Shown piece after piece: positions 54,705 to 64,000 of a stretch of DNA of 64,000 nt (position 1 is the stretch's first letter; each line of letters starts with the position of its first letter). The stretch is from Conus ventricosus (lineage: Eukaryota; Mollusca; Gastropoda; Neogastropoda; Conidae). The position numbers were made by a program, and so were the translations under genes. The notes below the pieces were generated by a model. It searched no databases. It worked only from the letters and a program-made list of their open reading frames with translations, and had not been told where the DNA came from. The stretch covers positions 6,109,593-6,173,592 of the forward strand of contig CM031603.1 in NCBI GenBank assembly GCA_018398815.1. Direction: 5' to 3'.

Positions 54705-55175
54705 GGGTTTAGTTCAGTGGGACCTTTGGACAGATAGAGATTGAACGCTCGCGTGACATCTTGCACACACTGTGAAATCTCGTCACCAATCTTTCAGAAG
54801 AGAAGGCTAGTTTGGCCATTAGTATGGATGACACATTACACATAGCATGTACGCTGCATGAGAAATAAAAAAAGAATGAAGGAAGTAAGGAAATTGAGTG
54901 AACAATATTGACTGGATGACACTGGAAACGACTGAATGAAGCACCGGCAGGCAGCTTTTCAGTCAGCACTAGCCAGGTAGGCAGCCCGTTGTGTACATGA
55001 GAGTTTGGATTGTCAGTGCCTTGAATCTTTGGCAAAGCATTTTATTAATGCTACAGCCGGTTGTGTATACATGAGATTGTGGATTGTCAGTGCCTAGAAC
55101 CTTTGGCAAACTGTTTTAGTAAAGCTATGTTATTAATATCATTATTATTACTATTATTATTATTATTATCATTAT
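54705..55175 (+). mobile_element. Family-A SINE, 5'-truncated, with duplicated tail
   Basis: It lacks the tRNA head. It contains TGGATGACACATTACACATA and GGTAGGCAGCCCGTTGTGTA, as at 10,973-11,500, then two tandem copies of a GATTGTGGATTGTCAGTGCC-type tail and an (ATT)n end. Confidence 0.8.
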
Positions 55176-55297
55176 TGATGTGGGTTGTGTTCATGGCTTT
55201 GGGGCAAAAGCAGAAAGATGATCAGAACACACCATGCTGTTTGTGTTGATTTCAATGTAGGTTACAGTGAAGCAGGTAGAAGCATCCTGTGTTCCAG

Positions 55298-55408
55298 GTG
55301 AAGGCCGAGGGGCGGGGCACCAACAAATGGTGCAAACGTCGCTGCCTTCAAGAGCAGCGTTTCTACGAGATGACCAAGCTGAAGCGGCAGTTCAGAGAGT
55401 TGCTGCGG
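55298..55408 (+). CDS. DHX34: DHX34 exon 11
   Basis: 111 nt: VKAEGRGTNKWCKRRCLQEQ, RFYEMTKLKRQFRELLR. It matches the KWCRRRGIEEHRLYEM block of vertebrate DHX34. Donor CGG|GTGGGT. Confidence 0.95.
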
Positions 55409-55622
55409 GTGGGTCAAGTTTGTGAATAAACATGAAGGGGCTGAAAACTGCATATTTCTGTTCTGTTCTTTGGTGATGGTTTAGGTTGTGCTCATGAGCG
55501 TATCTTTGAATGTCAATGGAGAATGATAAAACACTTCATCAGGGAGATGGTCTTGTAGTAATGAAGTATTCTTTCACAATGCTGACTTGATGCGTCTGTA
55601 TCAGTGATGACATGGTAAAAAA

Positions 55623-55936
55623 ATGGGGAGTTTGTATTATACTCCCTGTTTGGCTAGTATACTTACCATGTCAGACAATAGCATTCACGGCAGTTAGTCT
55701 GCTCTGCCAGGCCGAAGTTTTTGTGTGGCTAATGCAGTAATAAGACAGTCACGTGATGCCCAACCCGCTTCCGCCGTAGAAAGAAGCCAGTGTCAACCTC
55801 CCGTACCTCATTCATCGAGGCCTGCGCGCAAGGTAACCCCAGAACCTTGGCGCTAGTGGGGAAGGCAGGGCGGGCATTAGAGTCTGACATGGGTAAGTAT
55901 ACTAGCCAAACAGGGAGTATAATACAAACTCCCCAT
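55623..55936. mobile_element. MITE with ~54-bp inverted arms
   Basis: The left arm (55,623-55,676) and right arm (55,882-55,936) pair over 54 bases with one extra G: ATGGGGAGTTTGTATTATAC, TCCCTGTTTGGCTAGTATAC, TTACCATGTCAGAC. The 205-bp core is non-coding. The word CCATGTCAGACAATAGCA, which runs off the left arm, occurs again just outside the right arm at 55,958. Confidence 0.85.
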
Positions 55937-56282
55937 TTTGGCGTCATATACTGTACCATGTCAGACAATAGCAGAATTCATAGGAAAAGGAGGAGGGCTA
56001 GTGCCCTAGTGGTTCCTGGGGTTACCCGATATGGATGCATTAGCTGCCACAAAGGATATCCCATTAGAACCATCAGGCCATTTTGTAAAGATGTGTTTGG
56101 TGCTCTATTCATTCTTAGAAGCAGAATAAAAGTGTCCCTAAAGCAAGCAAGTTAAAAGACTCATGTGCTAGTTCACAATGACTTCAGTGGGAAAGCACTT
56201 TAGTCAGTTTTGAATGAGTTTCATTTGATTTTGATGGGCAGTCTGACAAGAGGGAAATTCAAAGAGAGAGTGAGTGAGTGGG

Positions 56283-56314
<32 letters not shown>

Positions 56315-57019
56315 ATGCAACAAAATAACTTTTGACACTGCATAGACTTAAGTGTAAAAAGTTGAATTGCAGTAATGTGCATCTACCAATGTTGTAGTTT
56401 CACTGAAAAAAAAGAAAGAATGATCACAACAGTTAGGAGATAAATACGAACTCAGCAGTAATGTATGCACAACGAGTGCACATGGTTCATCCTCAACAGC
56501 AGATCGCCCGATGTTGTTTCCAAAAATAACTTGTGGGAGAGAAGCAGTTGAATCCCACTGACACAGTGGTAAAGAAAAACCAATGGGGCTGAGTTGGCCA
56601 CACACTGCATAAGCCTCTTGCCAACATCACGAGACAGGCACTGGCCTGGACCCCACAGGGTAAAGGGAAGTGCAGACTCTGAGGGAGAGAGGGGGGCATG
56701 TGCCCTTCCCAAAGAAAAGAAAAAACAATGATTTATGTATGGGTATGATTCATGAAGTGAACTCACTAAGGGTGATCACTATTCCTGCATAAGCAGTTAT
56801 GAAGGCGTGATTAGCTCTCTGCTCTCCCAGTTTTGCTCTTCTTGAGGATCCTGATAATCTGGTGATATACCATGCCAAATAGGGATAAGGCATTTGTTTG
56901 GACAGGTAAGTACAAGAAACATAGAAGCAGGATGACCTCAGCAGACACGCCATAGGTGCACAGATTATAAAGCGTAGGCAGGGAGAATGACTTGGGCTCA
57001 GCGGAAGAGGTCACAGAAC

Positions 57020-57350
57020 CCAAATTGATGATGGGGTGTTGCTGTGATGTACGCAAGCGTGACCTGAGGGCAGGCAGCCTCGACCCAGCAGATCTGGAGA
57101 CAGCAGCTTCAGACCGGGTCAGGTGTTGGTCCACCATCACAGCTGGCATCAAGGAAGCAGAGCAGAGGAGAGAGGCCCAGTGGGAAGAACGGAGGCGTCG
57201 CAGATGGCAAAGAATTGTGTCAGCACCCACAGACCGCGACTTCACCTGCAGCAACTGCAACAGAGTCTGCCGCTCAATGATCAGGCTCTTCAGCCACACA
57301 GGCGCTGCAACTCCACAACTGACTGATCCACGGTGCTACACCATTGTCTC
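57020..57350 (+). pseudogene. LINE ORF2 C-terminal fragment with Cys/His finger
   Basis: RKRDLRAGSLDPADLETAAS, RVRCWSTITAGIKEAEQ, and DFTCSNCNRVCRSMIRLFSH. The F-C-x2-C-x3-C...SH end is the usual closing motif of RTE/CR1-like ORF2 proteins. It lies in sense orientation to DHX34, 120 bases before exon 12. Confidence 0.7.
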
Positions 57351-57471
57351 GACCATTGTCTCTTGAGACAAATGGATGCCATCGTTGCTGGGGTGTTGTG
57401 TTCCTCCAGGAATTTAAATGCAGATGTCTTGCAACCCATGCAGATCTTACATCGTCGCTTCATGCCTGCAG

Positions 57472-57627
57472 GATCATCATCTGCTGGATGGGGGTGCCAA
57501 CCTGCCGCAGTCTTTCACCAGTGAACAACGACGGCAGCGCCACGGGGAGCGAAAGCGACTTAACCAACTGAAGAGGGAGCAGCAAAACGAGCGAAAGCGA
57601 CGCAAAGTGCTCAAGATGGAGGATGAG
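57472..57627 (+). CDS. DHX34: DHX34 exon 12, basic linker
   Basis: 156 nt: DHHLLDGGANLPQSFTSEQR, RQRHGERKRLNQLKREQQNE, RKRRKVLKMEDE. The Arg/Lys-rich helix corresponds to the RRERRALHQLKRQ region of vertebrate DHX34. Donor GAG|GTAGGG. Confidence 0.95.
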
Positions 57628-59514
57628 GTAGGGTAGATAACTTCTGGAGATATATTGCGCAGGGTGTGTCTGGATCGTGTCAAATTTATTTTGTGTTGTG
57701 TGATGTATTACACTGAGTTGTGCTGCACTGCGTTGTGTTATTTTCTGTTATGCATTATATGTACTAAATATTTCTGTTGCCTGTGATTTCACTTCAGGGG
57801 ATATAACTTGGGTAAAAAGAATTTTGTTGGCAATGACAATGCAGAAGTTTATTTTGTACATCTGTCATCTTCCAAGTGAAGCTTCCTGGCTTTTTACATT
57901 TGCTTCTTTTGACCACAGTTCAATGGCGTAGCTGTTGTGTTTGCTCTTTCCATGATTTCGAGGGTTTTGTTTGAATCAGTGCTCTGAGTGAAATACAAAA
58001 CAGCATATTATATTTTGATGTCAGCACTGATGTTGATAGCGCCCCGTGTGTGCAGAAGTGTGTATGTACACTTGCACGGCAACTTGTTAATTCAGTATAA
58101 GGTTTCAGCTCATACATACAGTTAACATTTAGAGTTTACTATAAACACAAAGCACAATGGGAATCCAGTCAGATGAGTCTGGATGACACAGTAATCAGGT
58201 TTATAGAAGCACATTTGCTCTCCTGAGTGACACTGTATTTCTGTGTTAAAATTCCATGCCAACCCTTTTTTACCAGACTATTTCTTGAAGGGTGTCAAAC
58301 GTCCTTAAATCAAACCTTGAAGTTTCAAAAATGAAACTGCCACACACTGTCATTTCAAGTTGCACCAAATTTTGTGTAAAAATCTGGTAGTGGATGTAGT
58401 TTGTGATGCACTTGTCTGTATGTGTGTTTGTGATGTTTATACCTGATCATTGTGAACACTGACTTGATTACAGACGGTCTGAAACCCATGCTTGACCACA
58501 ACACGGACTGTCCACTTTTCGGTTGTCTTGCTCACCGCAGCTGAAGTTTAAAGCAAGAGCAGACACACTGTATATTGTTCACAGGATTCTGAGCCATTAT
58601 TATCTATTCAGTGGTGTCTGGGACTCTTACCTGTCCACAGTTGTGATTAACAAACAATATTCACTGTCTTTCCTAATCACACATGAAACAAGCTGAAAAG
58701 TATTCTTTAAAGGCTTCTGGGGATCAGATCAAAGCGTATTGCAAATGGAGTTCACTTTCGTATCAGCATTTGTCATCAAGGGCAGTACCTTAACACTTAA
58801 AGCTTCCCAAATAACAAGTATAGCAGTGAAATGGAGGGTCAGCTTTGACTGGCGTTGTAGGATGGAACAGTAATTAACTGACAATGGTGGGCAGGCAGAA
58901 TAGGGTGCAACAGTGGTAAAAAGAAACAGACACACAATCACAATCACATGAAGTCTCTCCTACAACAAGAACATTTTCTGATCCCCAGCAAGCAAGCAAA
59001 TTTTTTGTTCCTACCTGATAAACACAAAAATGCTCAAGTCAACTTGCATTTTTAAATTACCTCCAATTTTATGGCAAGGTTGTATAAAATGCAGCAATTT
59101 CTCTAGGAATATCTTTCATGATGACGCAAGTTGCTTTCTCTTTTGATAGGTCCTTTTCAGGTTTTTTGATGTGTTTGTTTGATTAGCATCGAAAATGTGT
59201 ACTATCTGAATCAGTTTACTTCTTTATGAAGTTTCACACACATACATTTCATAACTGATGATTTCATGCACATGTCAAACAAAGCATGTCAATGATAACA
59301 GTAGTGATAGCAGTATCACTGTGTGTTGGACAGGAGTTTGCTGCCAGTGAGGGGGAGGAGGGTAGTGATAGCAGTATCGCTGTGTGTTGGACAGGAGTTT
59401 GCTGCCAGTGAGGGGGAGGAGGGTAGTGATAGCAGTATCATGTGTGTTGGACAGGAGTTTGCTGCCAGTGAGGGGAGGAGGGTAGTGATAGCAGTATCAC
59501 TGTGTGTTGGACAG
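57628..59514 (+). other. DHX34 intron 12
   Basis: 57,628-59,280 is unique sequence with no recognised feature. The last ~230 bases are a 60-bp tandem array that repeats the acceptor and start of exon 13. Confidence 0.85.
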
Positions 59515-59540
59515 GAGTTTGCTGCCAGTGAGGGGGAGGA
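59284..59540 (+). repeat. 60-bp tandem repeat of the exon 13 acceptor
   Basis: Unit GGTAGTGATAGCAGTATCAC, then TGTGTGTTGGACAG, then GAGTTTGCTGCCAGTGAGGG and GGAGGA. Acceptor-plus-exon starts fall at 59,334, 59,395, 59,455 and 59,515. Each unit holds a full TTGGACAG|GAG acceptor; the first three are followed by GAGGGTAGTG, a possible donor. Confidence 0.95.
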
Positions 59541-59604
59541 AGACCAGGGGGAAGACCTCAAGGATCTGGAATTCCGTCTGACCCATGACCTCAACCAGCT
59601 ACAG
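59515..59604 (+). CDS. DHX34: DHX34 exon 13
   Basis: 90 nt from the fourth acceptor: EFAASEGEEDQGEDLKDLEF, RLTHDLNQLQ, matching the FKLRHDLAQLQ block. This start is chosen because it keeps phase 0 with exon 12 and because only this copy continues into the conserved block. Use of an upstream acceptor would add frame-breaking sequence unless the intervening part were spliced out. Donor CAG|GTGAGC. Confidence 0.92.
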
Positions 59605-60241
59605 GTGAGCTGGGAAAGTCATTTACGGCCACAGTGGTTAGTTGACGACTTAACAGTGATTATTGTTGCATCATCTTCCTTTTTTTTTTTTTTTACTGTT
59701 TTAGAGCATTGCTACTTCATGTTCATACATATTTTTTTCTGTTCATCAATGTCTGGCTGCCATCTTGAATGTGTGCATTTATCTATCCTATTATCAGCAT
59801 CATACACTCTTGGATGACTGCAGTGTTAGTGACTCTGGAGGTTTGAGTGATGCCCAAAATGTCACGTGCAGACGTGACTAGATGGTGGGGATGCATGTCC
59901 AGGAGCTGGAGCCAGCCTTGGTGCAGGCTCATGTCTAGAAGTTGAATTGTGAACAGTCAAGAGGACAACTACAGGAGAGGTTTAATACACAAAGTAGAAA
60001 AGGTTCCTGTACTGGCCTAGTGAATCTACTGCCATGAGACGAAGAACTCACATACATGCTGGACAGTAGCTAAACAGACTAGCACCCAGACCTCTGTGGA
60101 TATGTGTTTGTTTTCTAGTTTATTTCTTGCACTGAACATGTTAAACTGTATCATTTTTTCTTTGGATACCTAATCTCTACTGCCTGTCTCTGTCTCATTT
60201 TGTTTCTTCACCAGCCCGTTTATCTGTCTCTAACTGTCCAG
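59605..60241 (+). other. DHX34 intron 13
   Basis: Unique sequence, nothing recognised. Acceptor ACTGTCCAG. Confidence 0.85.
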
Positions 60242-60388
60242 GAGCGAGCCAATCGCAGTCGCAGCTTCACGCTGCGTGACATCAACCTCCTGAAGGTCAT
60301 CCTGTGCAGTGGAATCTTCCCCCAGGTGGCGCTGGCAGACGACTGCAATACCTTTAAGGGAGACTCTGAACAGGCCTTTCACACCAAG
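60242..60388 (+). CDS. DHX34: DHX34 exon 14, OB-fold region
   Basis: 147 nt: ERANRSRSFTLRDINLLKVI, LCSGIFPQVALADDCNTFKG, DSEQAFHTK. The LLK..L..GxFPQ(V/L)A block starts the OB-fold of DEAH helicases. Donor AAG|GTGACG. Confidence 0.95.
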
Positions 60389-61236
60389 GTGACGAATCCT
60401 ATGTCTGATGGTGTGTGTGTGGGAGGGGGTGGTTGGAGGGAGGAGGAAGAGGAGAGGGGGGAATTAGAGGTATGTTGGAATGTGCTCACATGTCTGACAG
60501 AGGTAGAAGGAGGAAGGGAGAGAAATCTGGGTGTGAAATTCAGAATGCTGTCCCCTTGGGAGAACAGAGCACAGTATATAGCCACTTTTTTCTTCATGCT
60601 TGATTTGCAAATGATATTTTTGACATGTCAGGATTTCTTTTCTACATCATTTTGCCATGGTTAATTCCATTGAGGAGGAGGAAAGGAGAGTGTGTATGTG
60701 ATGCTACAGACCATAAAATCTGGTTGTTGTTGTTTATTTTTCTTTCCCAGTTCTTTTCCAGAGAATTTTGCTATGATTAATTCCCTTCAGTGGGAGGAAC
60801 AGAGAATGTGCATGGGATGATTCCCATCACCAGATCTGAACATTGTATTTTTCTTGTCTACTTCTTTTCTACAGAATTTTGCTATGGTTAATTCCCTTGA
60901 ATTATAGGAAGAAAGAATGTGCGTGTGGCACTACTGACCATCAAACCTTAATATAGCTGTTTTCTTTCCCAGTTGTTTTCTTCAGAATACAACCACAGAT
61001 GATCCCCTCATCGCTTTGGCTTTTCAAATGAGTACTGAATTATAAGGTGCAGTGGTGGCCTTTTAGATAATGCTTCCTCCAGGGAGGTCAGTATGTCACA
61101 AGGTCATGTTATAAAGTCTTTCGTGGGATAGGGTTTTTTTCCTTCCCATCTCTGGAAGATGTAATGAAGGAATCTGGTGTCAGTCTGTTCAAAGAACAGT
61201 TTTTCTTGGAAACATTCTGTTGAAAATTCCACAGTT

Positions 61237-61330
61237 GAACAAAAAACACACAAATTCCTCCAACAGAGAAAACAAAACACAAAAATTCCTCCCACAGAGA
61301 AAACAAAAAGACACAAATTCCTTCCACAGA
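61237..61330. repeat. ~33-bp repeat, 3 copies
   Basis: Unit around CACAAATTCCTCCAACAGAG then AAAACAAAA. Confidence 0.88.
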
Positions 61331-61582
61331 GGGGGAGTGGGGGTGGAAGGATTGACAAAGTACTGGGTACAGATCAGCCAGGATTTTCTGTGCAGAAATG
61401 TTTTGATGATAAAGCTTTGCAAGATGTTCCAGTCTATAGAATTTAATGATGGAAAACACAATGGAACACAACACTACCAGATCTGTGCAGATAAAGGAAA
61501 AAAACATCTTGTGAGTGTTAGGAAGAGTGGCATGAAACTAGACATAATACTCCACCACTCAGGTTCATTCAAACAGATGATT

Positions 61583-61875
61583 TAGACTGACCTGATGGTG
61601 CCCTGTGAAAGCAGAATAGAGGAAGCACACACCTTCAACACTGAGAAGTATGCCAGGGTAGCGAGGCGCTACAGGGAATCTGCCTTCCAAGCTAAAGTCC
61701 CCATCACCATAGAGCTTGGAGAAGAGGGGTAGGGGGAAGGGTCTGGTTATAAGGTCATCAGCCTATAATCTCATGAAACAGCTCTCAGTTTCTGGTAAGA
61801 AGAGGACCAGAACTGTACAGGCAATGGCAGAAGCTGGTGAAGAGTACCACCTGGATCTGGTCAAGGAGGAACGAA
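61583..61875 (+). pseudogene. Retroelement-like ORF remnant
   Basis: TDLMVPCESRIEEAHTFNTE, KYARVARRYRESAFQAK, then, after a stop and a frameshift, KRTRTVQAMAEAAE. The pattern (VPCExRIEEAH...KY...) resembles the C-terminal region downstream of reverse transcriptase in uncharacterised animal LINEs. The family is uncertain. Confidence 0.4.
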
Positions 61876-62312
61876 AGTGAACTTCATGAAGCGAAATTTT
61901 TCCAGTATAAAACAGGTGTCCCATGGGGATGATGGGTAAGACCCCTCACAAAAAAAGCACACCATGAGATGCCCAAACAACTGGGAAATGCTAAATCGTG
62001 GCTGCACCAAACAAATTTCCGACAGCCGAGTGACATTTAGTTGCCATTGCCTGGATGTGACCAGGCTGTTTGTAGTGTAAGGAGCTCCAGGCCGAAACAC
62101 TTGTCTGAAGGTTGAAAGGGAGCGGGGGAGGGTGTTCTCTTCACCGAAGACCTTGTGCTGTCAAACTCTCTTGTAGACTAATCATGTAGTATGATAGTAG
62201 AACACAACACAGCCAGTACAATGCAACACACAGCACAGTGTAGTAAAGTGCAGTGCGTAACACATACTGCAGCACAGTTCACTACAGTACAGTGTGTTGA
62301 CACTGTCCACAG

Positions 62313-62458
62313 AACAAACCCTTCATCCTGCTCCACCCCACCAGTGTCTTCGCCTACCAGCCCGACCTCCTCAAGCCAACTGGTCAGCCAGAGAAACATG
62401 AAGGCCCGTCGGAGCTGCGGGGCCGACTGGGAACACGCCATGAGCTGTTGGCCTATGG
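62313..62458 (+). CDS. DHX34: DHX34 exon 15, last exon seen
   Basis: 146 nt: NKPFILLHPTSVFAYQPDLL, KPTGQPEKHEGPSELRGRLG, TRHELLAYG. It corresponds to the VLHPTCVFA...KHQLLSF stretch of vertebrate DHX34. Donor GG|GTAAAA. The next exon should begin near a SLLETNKPYL-like block, which is not found before 64,000. Confidence 0.93.
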
Positions 62459-62756
62459 GTAAAAATGCAAGCTGTGTCCGATGCTATTGAAAAATCTTCT
62501 AAATCTAGGGAGCGTACTGAACATTCTGAGAGGAAGGCTTCAAAGTGAGGTGACTACAAGCGGAAAGTGAAGCAAATTTAACAGAAAAATTACCGTTCCA
62601 CCAAACAAAATAAAAGAACAAATAACAAGACAAACATGATGCATTTTTTCTGCAGGCAAGACAAACAACATTCAAGACAGTTAAAATGAAGAAGGAACAA
62701 TCACTTGTCTCCTCAAATTGGATGCAAAATGGATGTGGAATGAAAGGTGTTTTCTT

Positions 62757-62920
62757 TGGTGGGAGGGAGGGGATGGATTCAGAGCAGCCACATGTGAATG
62801 GTCAGCAGACAGGGCACAAAGGACTGACGGTCTGCATGGTGGGAGGGAGGGGATGGATTCAGAGCAGCCACATGTGAATGGTCAGCTGACAGGGCACAAA
62901 GGACTGACGGTCTGCATGGT
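62757..62920. repeat. 82-bp tandem duplication
   Basis: GGTGGGAGGGAGGGGATGGA through AAAGGACTGACGGTCTGCAT occurs twice with one or two differences. Confidence 0.95.
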
Positions 62921-63090
62921 GGAGTGGTTAATGTTAACGTTATGGGCTGGGATGTCTTGAGTTCAAGTCCCAGGGGTGACAACTGTTTGGGGGACAGTTC
63001 AGCCTCAGTAAGCTGCTGCACAGACACATACTGAGTGTGATGTTGCTCATTTAGCAAGACTAGAACCACACAGTGAGGGAGGTAAAAAAG
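62917..63090 (+). mobile_element. tRNA-like SINE (family C)
   Basis: Box-A-like TGGTGGAGTGGTTAATG (near 62,918) and box-B-like GAGTTCAAGTCCC (near 62,959), about 40 bases apart, are followed by a ~110-base body. Similar tail words (GACTAGAACCACACAGT) resemble AGACTGGAGCCACACAGTAA at 38,638, where another box-B-like GGTCCTGGATTCATTACC lies upstream. The two may be copies of one family. Confidence 0.55.
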
Positions 63091-63524
63091 TTGATTCCTG
63101 ATTTGACTTTCTGAAGATCAGTTCTATAGGATCTGTTATCTCCTCTCTGTCTTTCTGTCTCTGTCTCTTTTATCCTCACCATCTCTCTCTCTGTCTCCTC
63201 ACCCTCCCTCTCTCTCTCACTCACCCCTCTCTCTTTCTCACTCTATTTTGGTAGGTTTCTTCTGATATGCTTTTTCTTAATGCTAACAGATTCATTCTGT
63301 TGTTCAGAACCAAACCACAAAGAGCAGTTGCATCATGTGCATGTATGGCAGATGGGAGGGGATGGACGGTGCGTGTGGGTCTGACTGTGAACGTAGCAGG
63401 GATACACAGTGTTTTATAAGTGTCACTTCTTTGTGTGATTATGTGGAGATCAATTTGACAGACTCATTTATCCAAACTTAACGACAGTCATCAGCTTGCT
63501 GGTGGCATTTTGCAAACTTCTTTA

Positions 63525-63549
63525 TGTCCCTCCCCCCCCCCCCCCCCCT
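63525..63549. repeat. C-run
   Basis: Homopolymeric C tract following CTCC. Confidence 0.9.
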
Positions 63550-63847
63550 GCTCCATTCCCTTCCCAACATGAACAGCACACAAGCATCCAATGCTTGCAT
63601 CAAACAAGCTGGAATCCTGGTAACTTTAATGTCAGTAATCTCAATATTTGTTTGGTCTTCTGCATGTGATGCATCTGTATTTGCAGTACTTCACCTGTAC
63701 CATTTTTCAGTTTCTACCTAAGGGGGGGAAATTAAAAACATGAAGATGATCCTGCACAAGTTCTGCATGGTGAGATACTTGCCAGAATCTGTCCTGACTA
63801 CAATGATAACTTATGATAAAAGATGTGCTGGTAATATTGAGGACATG

Positions 63848-63965
63848 GATGATGATGATGATGATCTTTATATGATTGCAAGAACAGGTTACTGTTGAAG
63901 ATTGATGCCTGCTGAATAATCGCAGGCCTGCATGATGATGATGATGGTGATGTTGATGATGATAA
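63848..63965. repeat. (GAT)n tracts
   Basis: Two short GAT runs near the right edge. Confidence 0.9.
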
Positions 63966-64000
63966 CTATTAGGTGTGGGAGACCAATAAGAAGTTGTAAA

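Larger units (their letters stand above)
55409..57471 (+). other. DHX34 intron 11
   Basis: It contains a MITE with long inverted arms (55,623-55,936), (GA)n near 56,280-56,315, unrecognised sequence, and a LINE C-terminal fragment (57,020-57,350). Acceptor ATGCCTGCAG. Confidence 0.85.
60389..62312 (+). other. DHX34 intron 14
   Basis: It contains a ~33-bp three-copy array (61,237-61,330) and a decayed retroelement ORF (61,583-61,875). The rest is unrecognised. Acceptor ACTGTCCACAG. Confidence 0.85.
62459..64000 (+). other. DHX34 intron 15, incomplete
   Basis: It contains an 82-bp duplication, a tRNA-like SINE and (GAT)n repeats. No further DHX34 coding block was found, so the remaining C-terminal exons lie beyond the window. 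Confidence 0.75.

Noticed and set aside
55600..55990. Spliced-leader RNA gene
   Set aside because: A donor GGTAAGTAT followed by ATTTTGG looks superficially like an SL RNA, but the donor lies in both inverted arms of a MITE and no mini-exon or clear Sm-site structure is seen.
63297..63340. DHX34 exon 16 after TTGTTCAG
   Set aside because: The sequence after this acceptor-like site has no similarity to the expected SLLETNKPYL region and soon runs into low-complexity sequence.

Overview
This window looks like repeat-saturated genomic DNA from an invertebrate animal, most likely a gastropod mollusc. The evidence is one split eukaryotic gene with GT-AG introns, very long (CT)n/(GT)n microsatellites, tRNA-headed SINEs with (ATT)n tails, CR1/L2-type LINEs, a Ty3/gypsy-type LTR element and Tc1/hAT DNA transposons. 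There are no prokaryotic gene clusters. The mollusc assignment is inference and cannot be proven from the sequence alone.

Layout. Bases 1-7,000 are fossil LINE pieces, satellite-like tandem repeats, two palindromic (foldback) elements and dense microsatellites. Bases 7,080-13,850 hold two near-identical copies of one CR1/jockey-superfamily LINE. The first is 5'-truncated. The second carries ORF1, endonuclease and reverse transcriptase and is split by a tRNA-derived SINE. Bases 14,440-23,160 are one LTR retrotransposon on the minus strand, with both LTRs, a perfect 5-bp target duplication (GTGTC), a candidate primer binding site and a polypurine tract. It sits inside an older LINE reverse-transcriptase fragment. 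Its pol order is protease, integrase, reverse transcriptase, RNase H. That order is typical of Ty1/copia, but the domains are Ty3/gypsy-like, which is the signature of the Gmr1-like clade. Its capsid C-terminus resembles a SCAN domain. The copy is dead: a SINE interrupts gag, a stop precedes the protease DTG, a zinc-knuckle Cys is lost, and a LINE has landed at the end of RNase H.

From 27,008 to beyond the right edge runs a single host gene on the plus strand, an orthologue of DHX34, a DEAH/RHA helicase acting in nonsense-mediated mRNA decay. Fifteen coding exons are placed with consensus splice sites and matching phases. They cover helicase motifs I to VI, the winged-helix/HA2 region and the start of the OB-fold region. 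The 3' end lies outside the window. Exon 1 contains a 100-N gap and reading-frame breaks, and exon 3 has several single-base indels. The other thirteen exons read cleanly, so assembly error is more likely than gene death.

Most large DHX34 introns carry their own minisatellite with a private unit length. The introns also host a decayed hAT-like transposase gene (intron 2), a LINE end (intron 5), a stack of DNA elements (intron 10: a hAT-like shell, a foldback with a hammerhead-ribozyme-like core, and an intact Tc1 transposon) and a MITE whose arm carries a consensus splice donor (intron 11).
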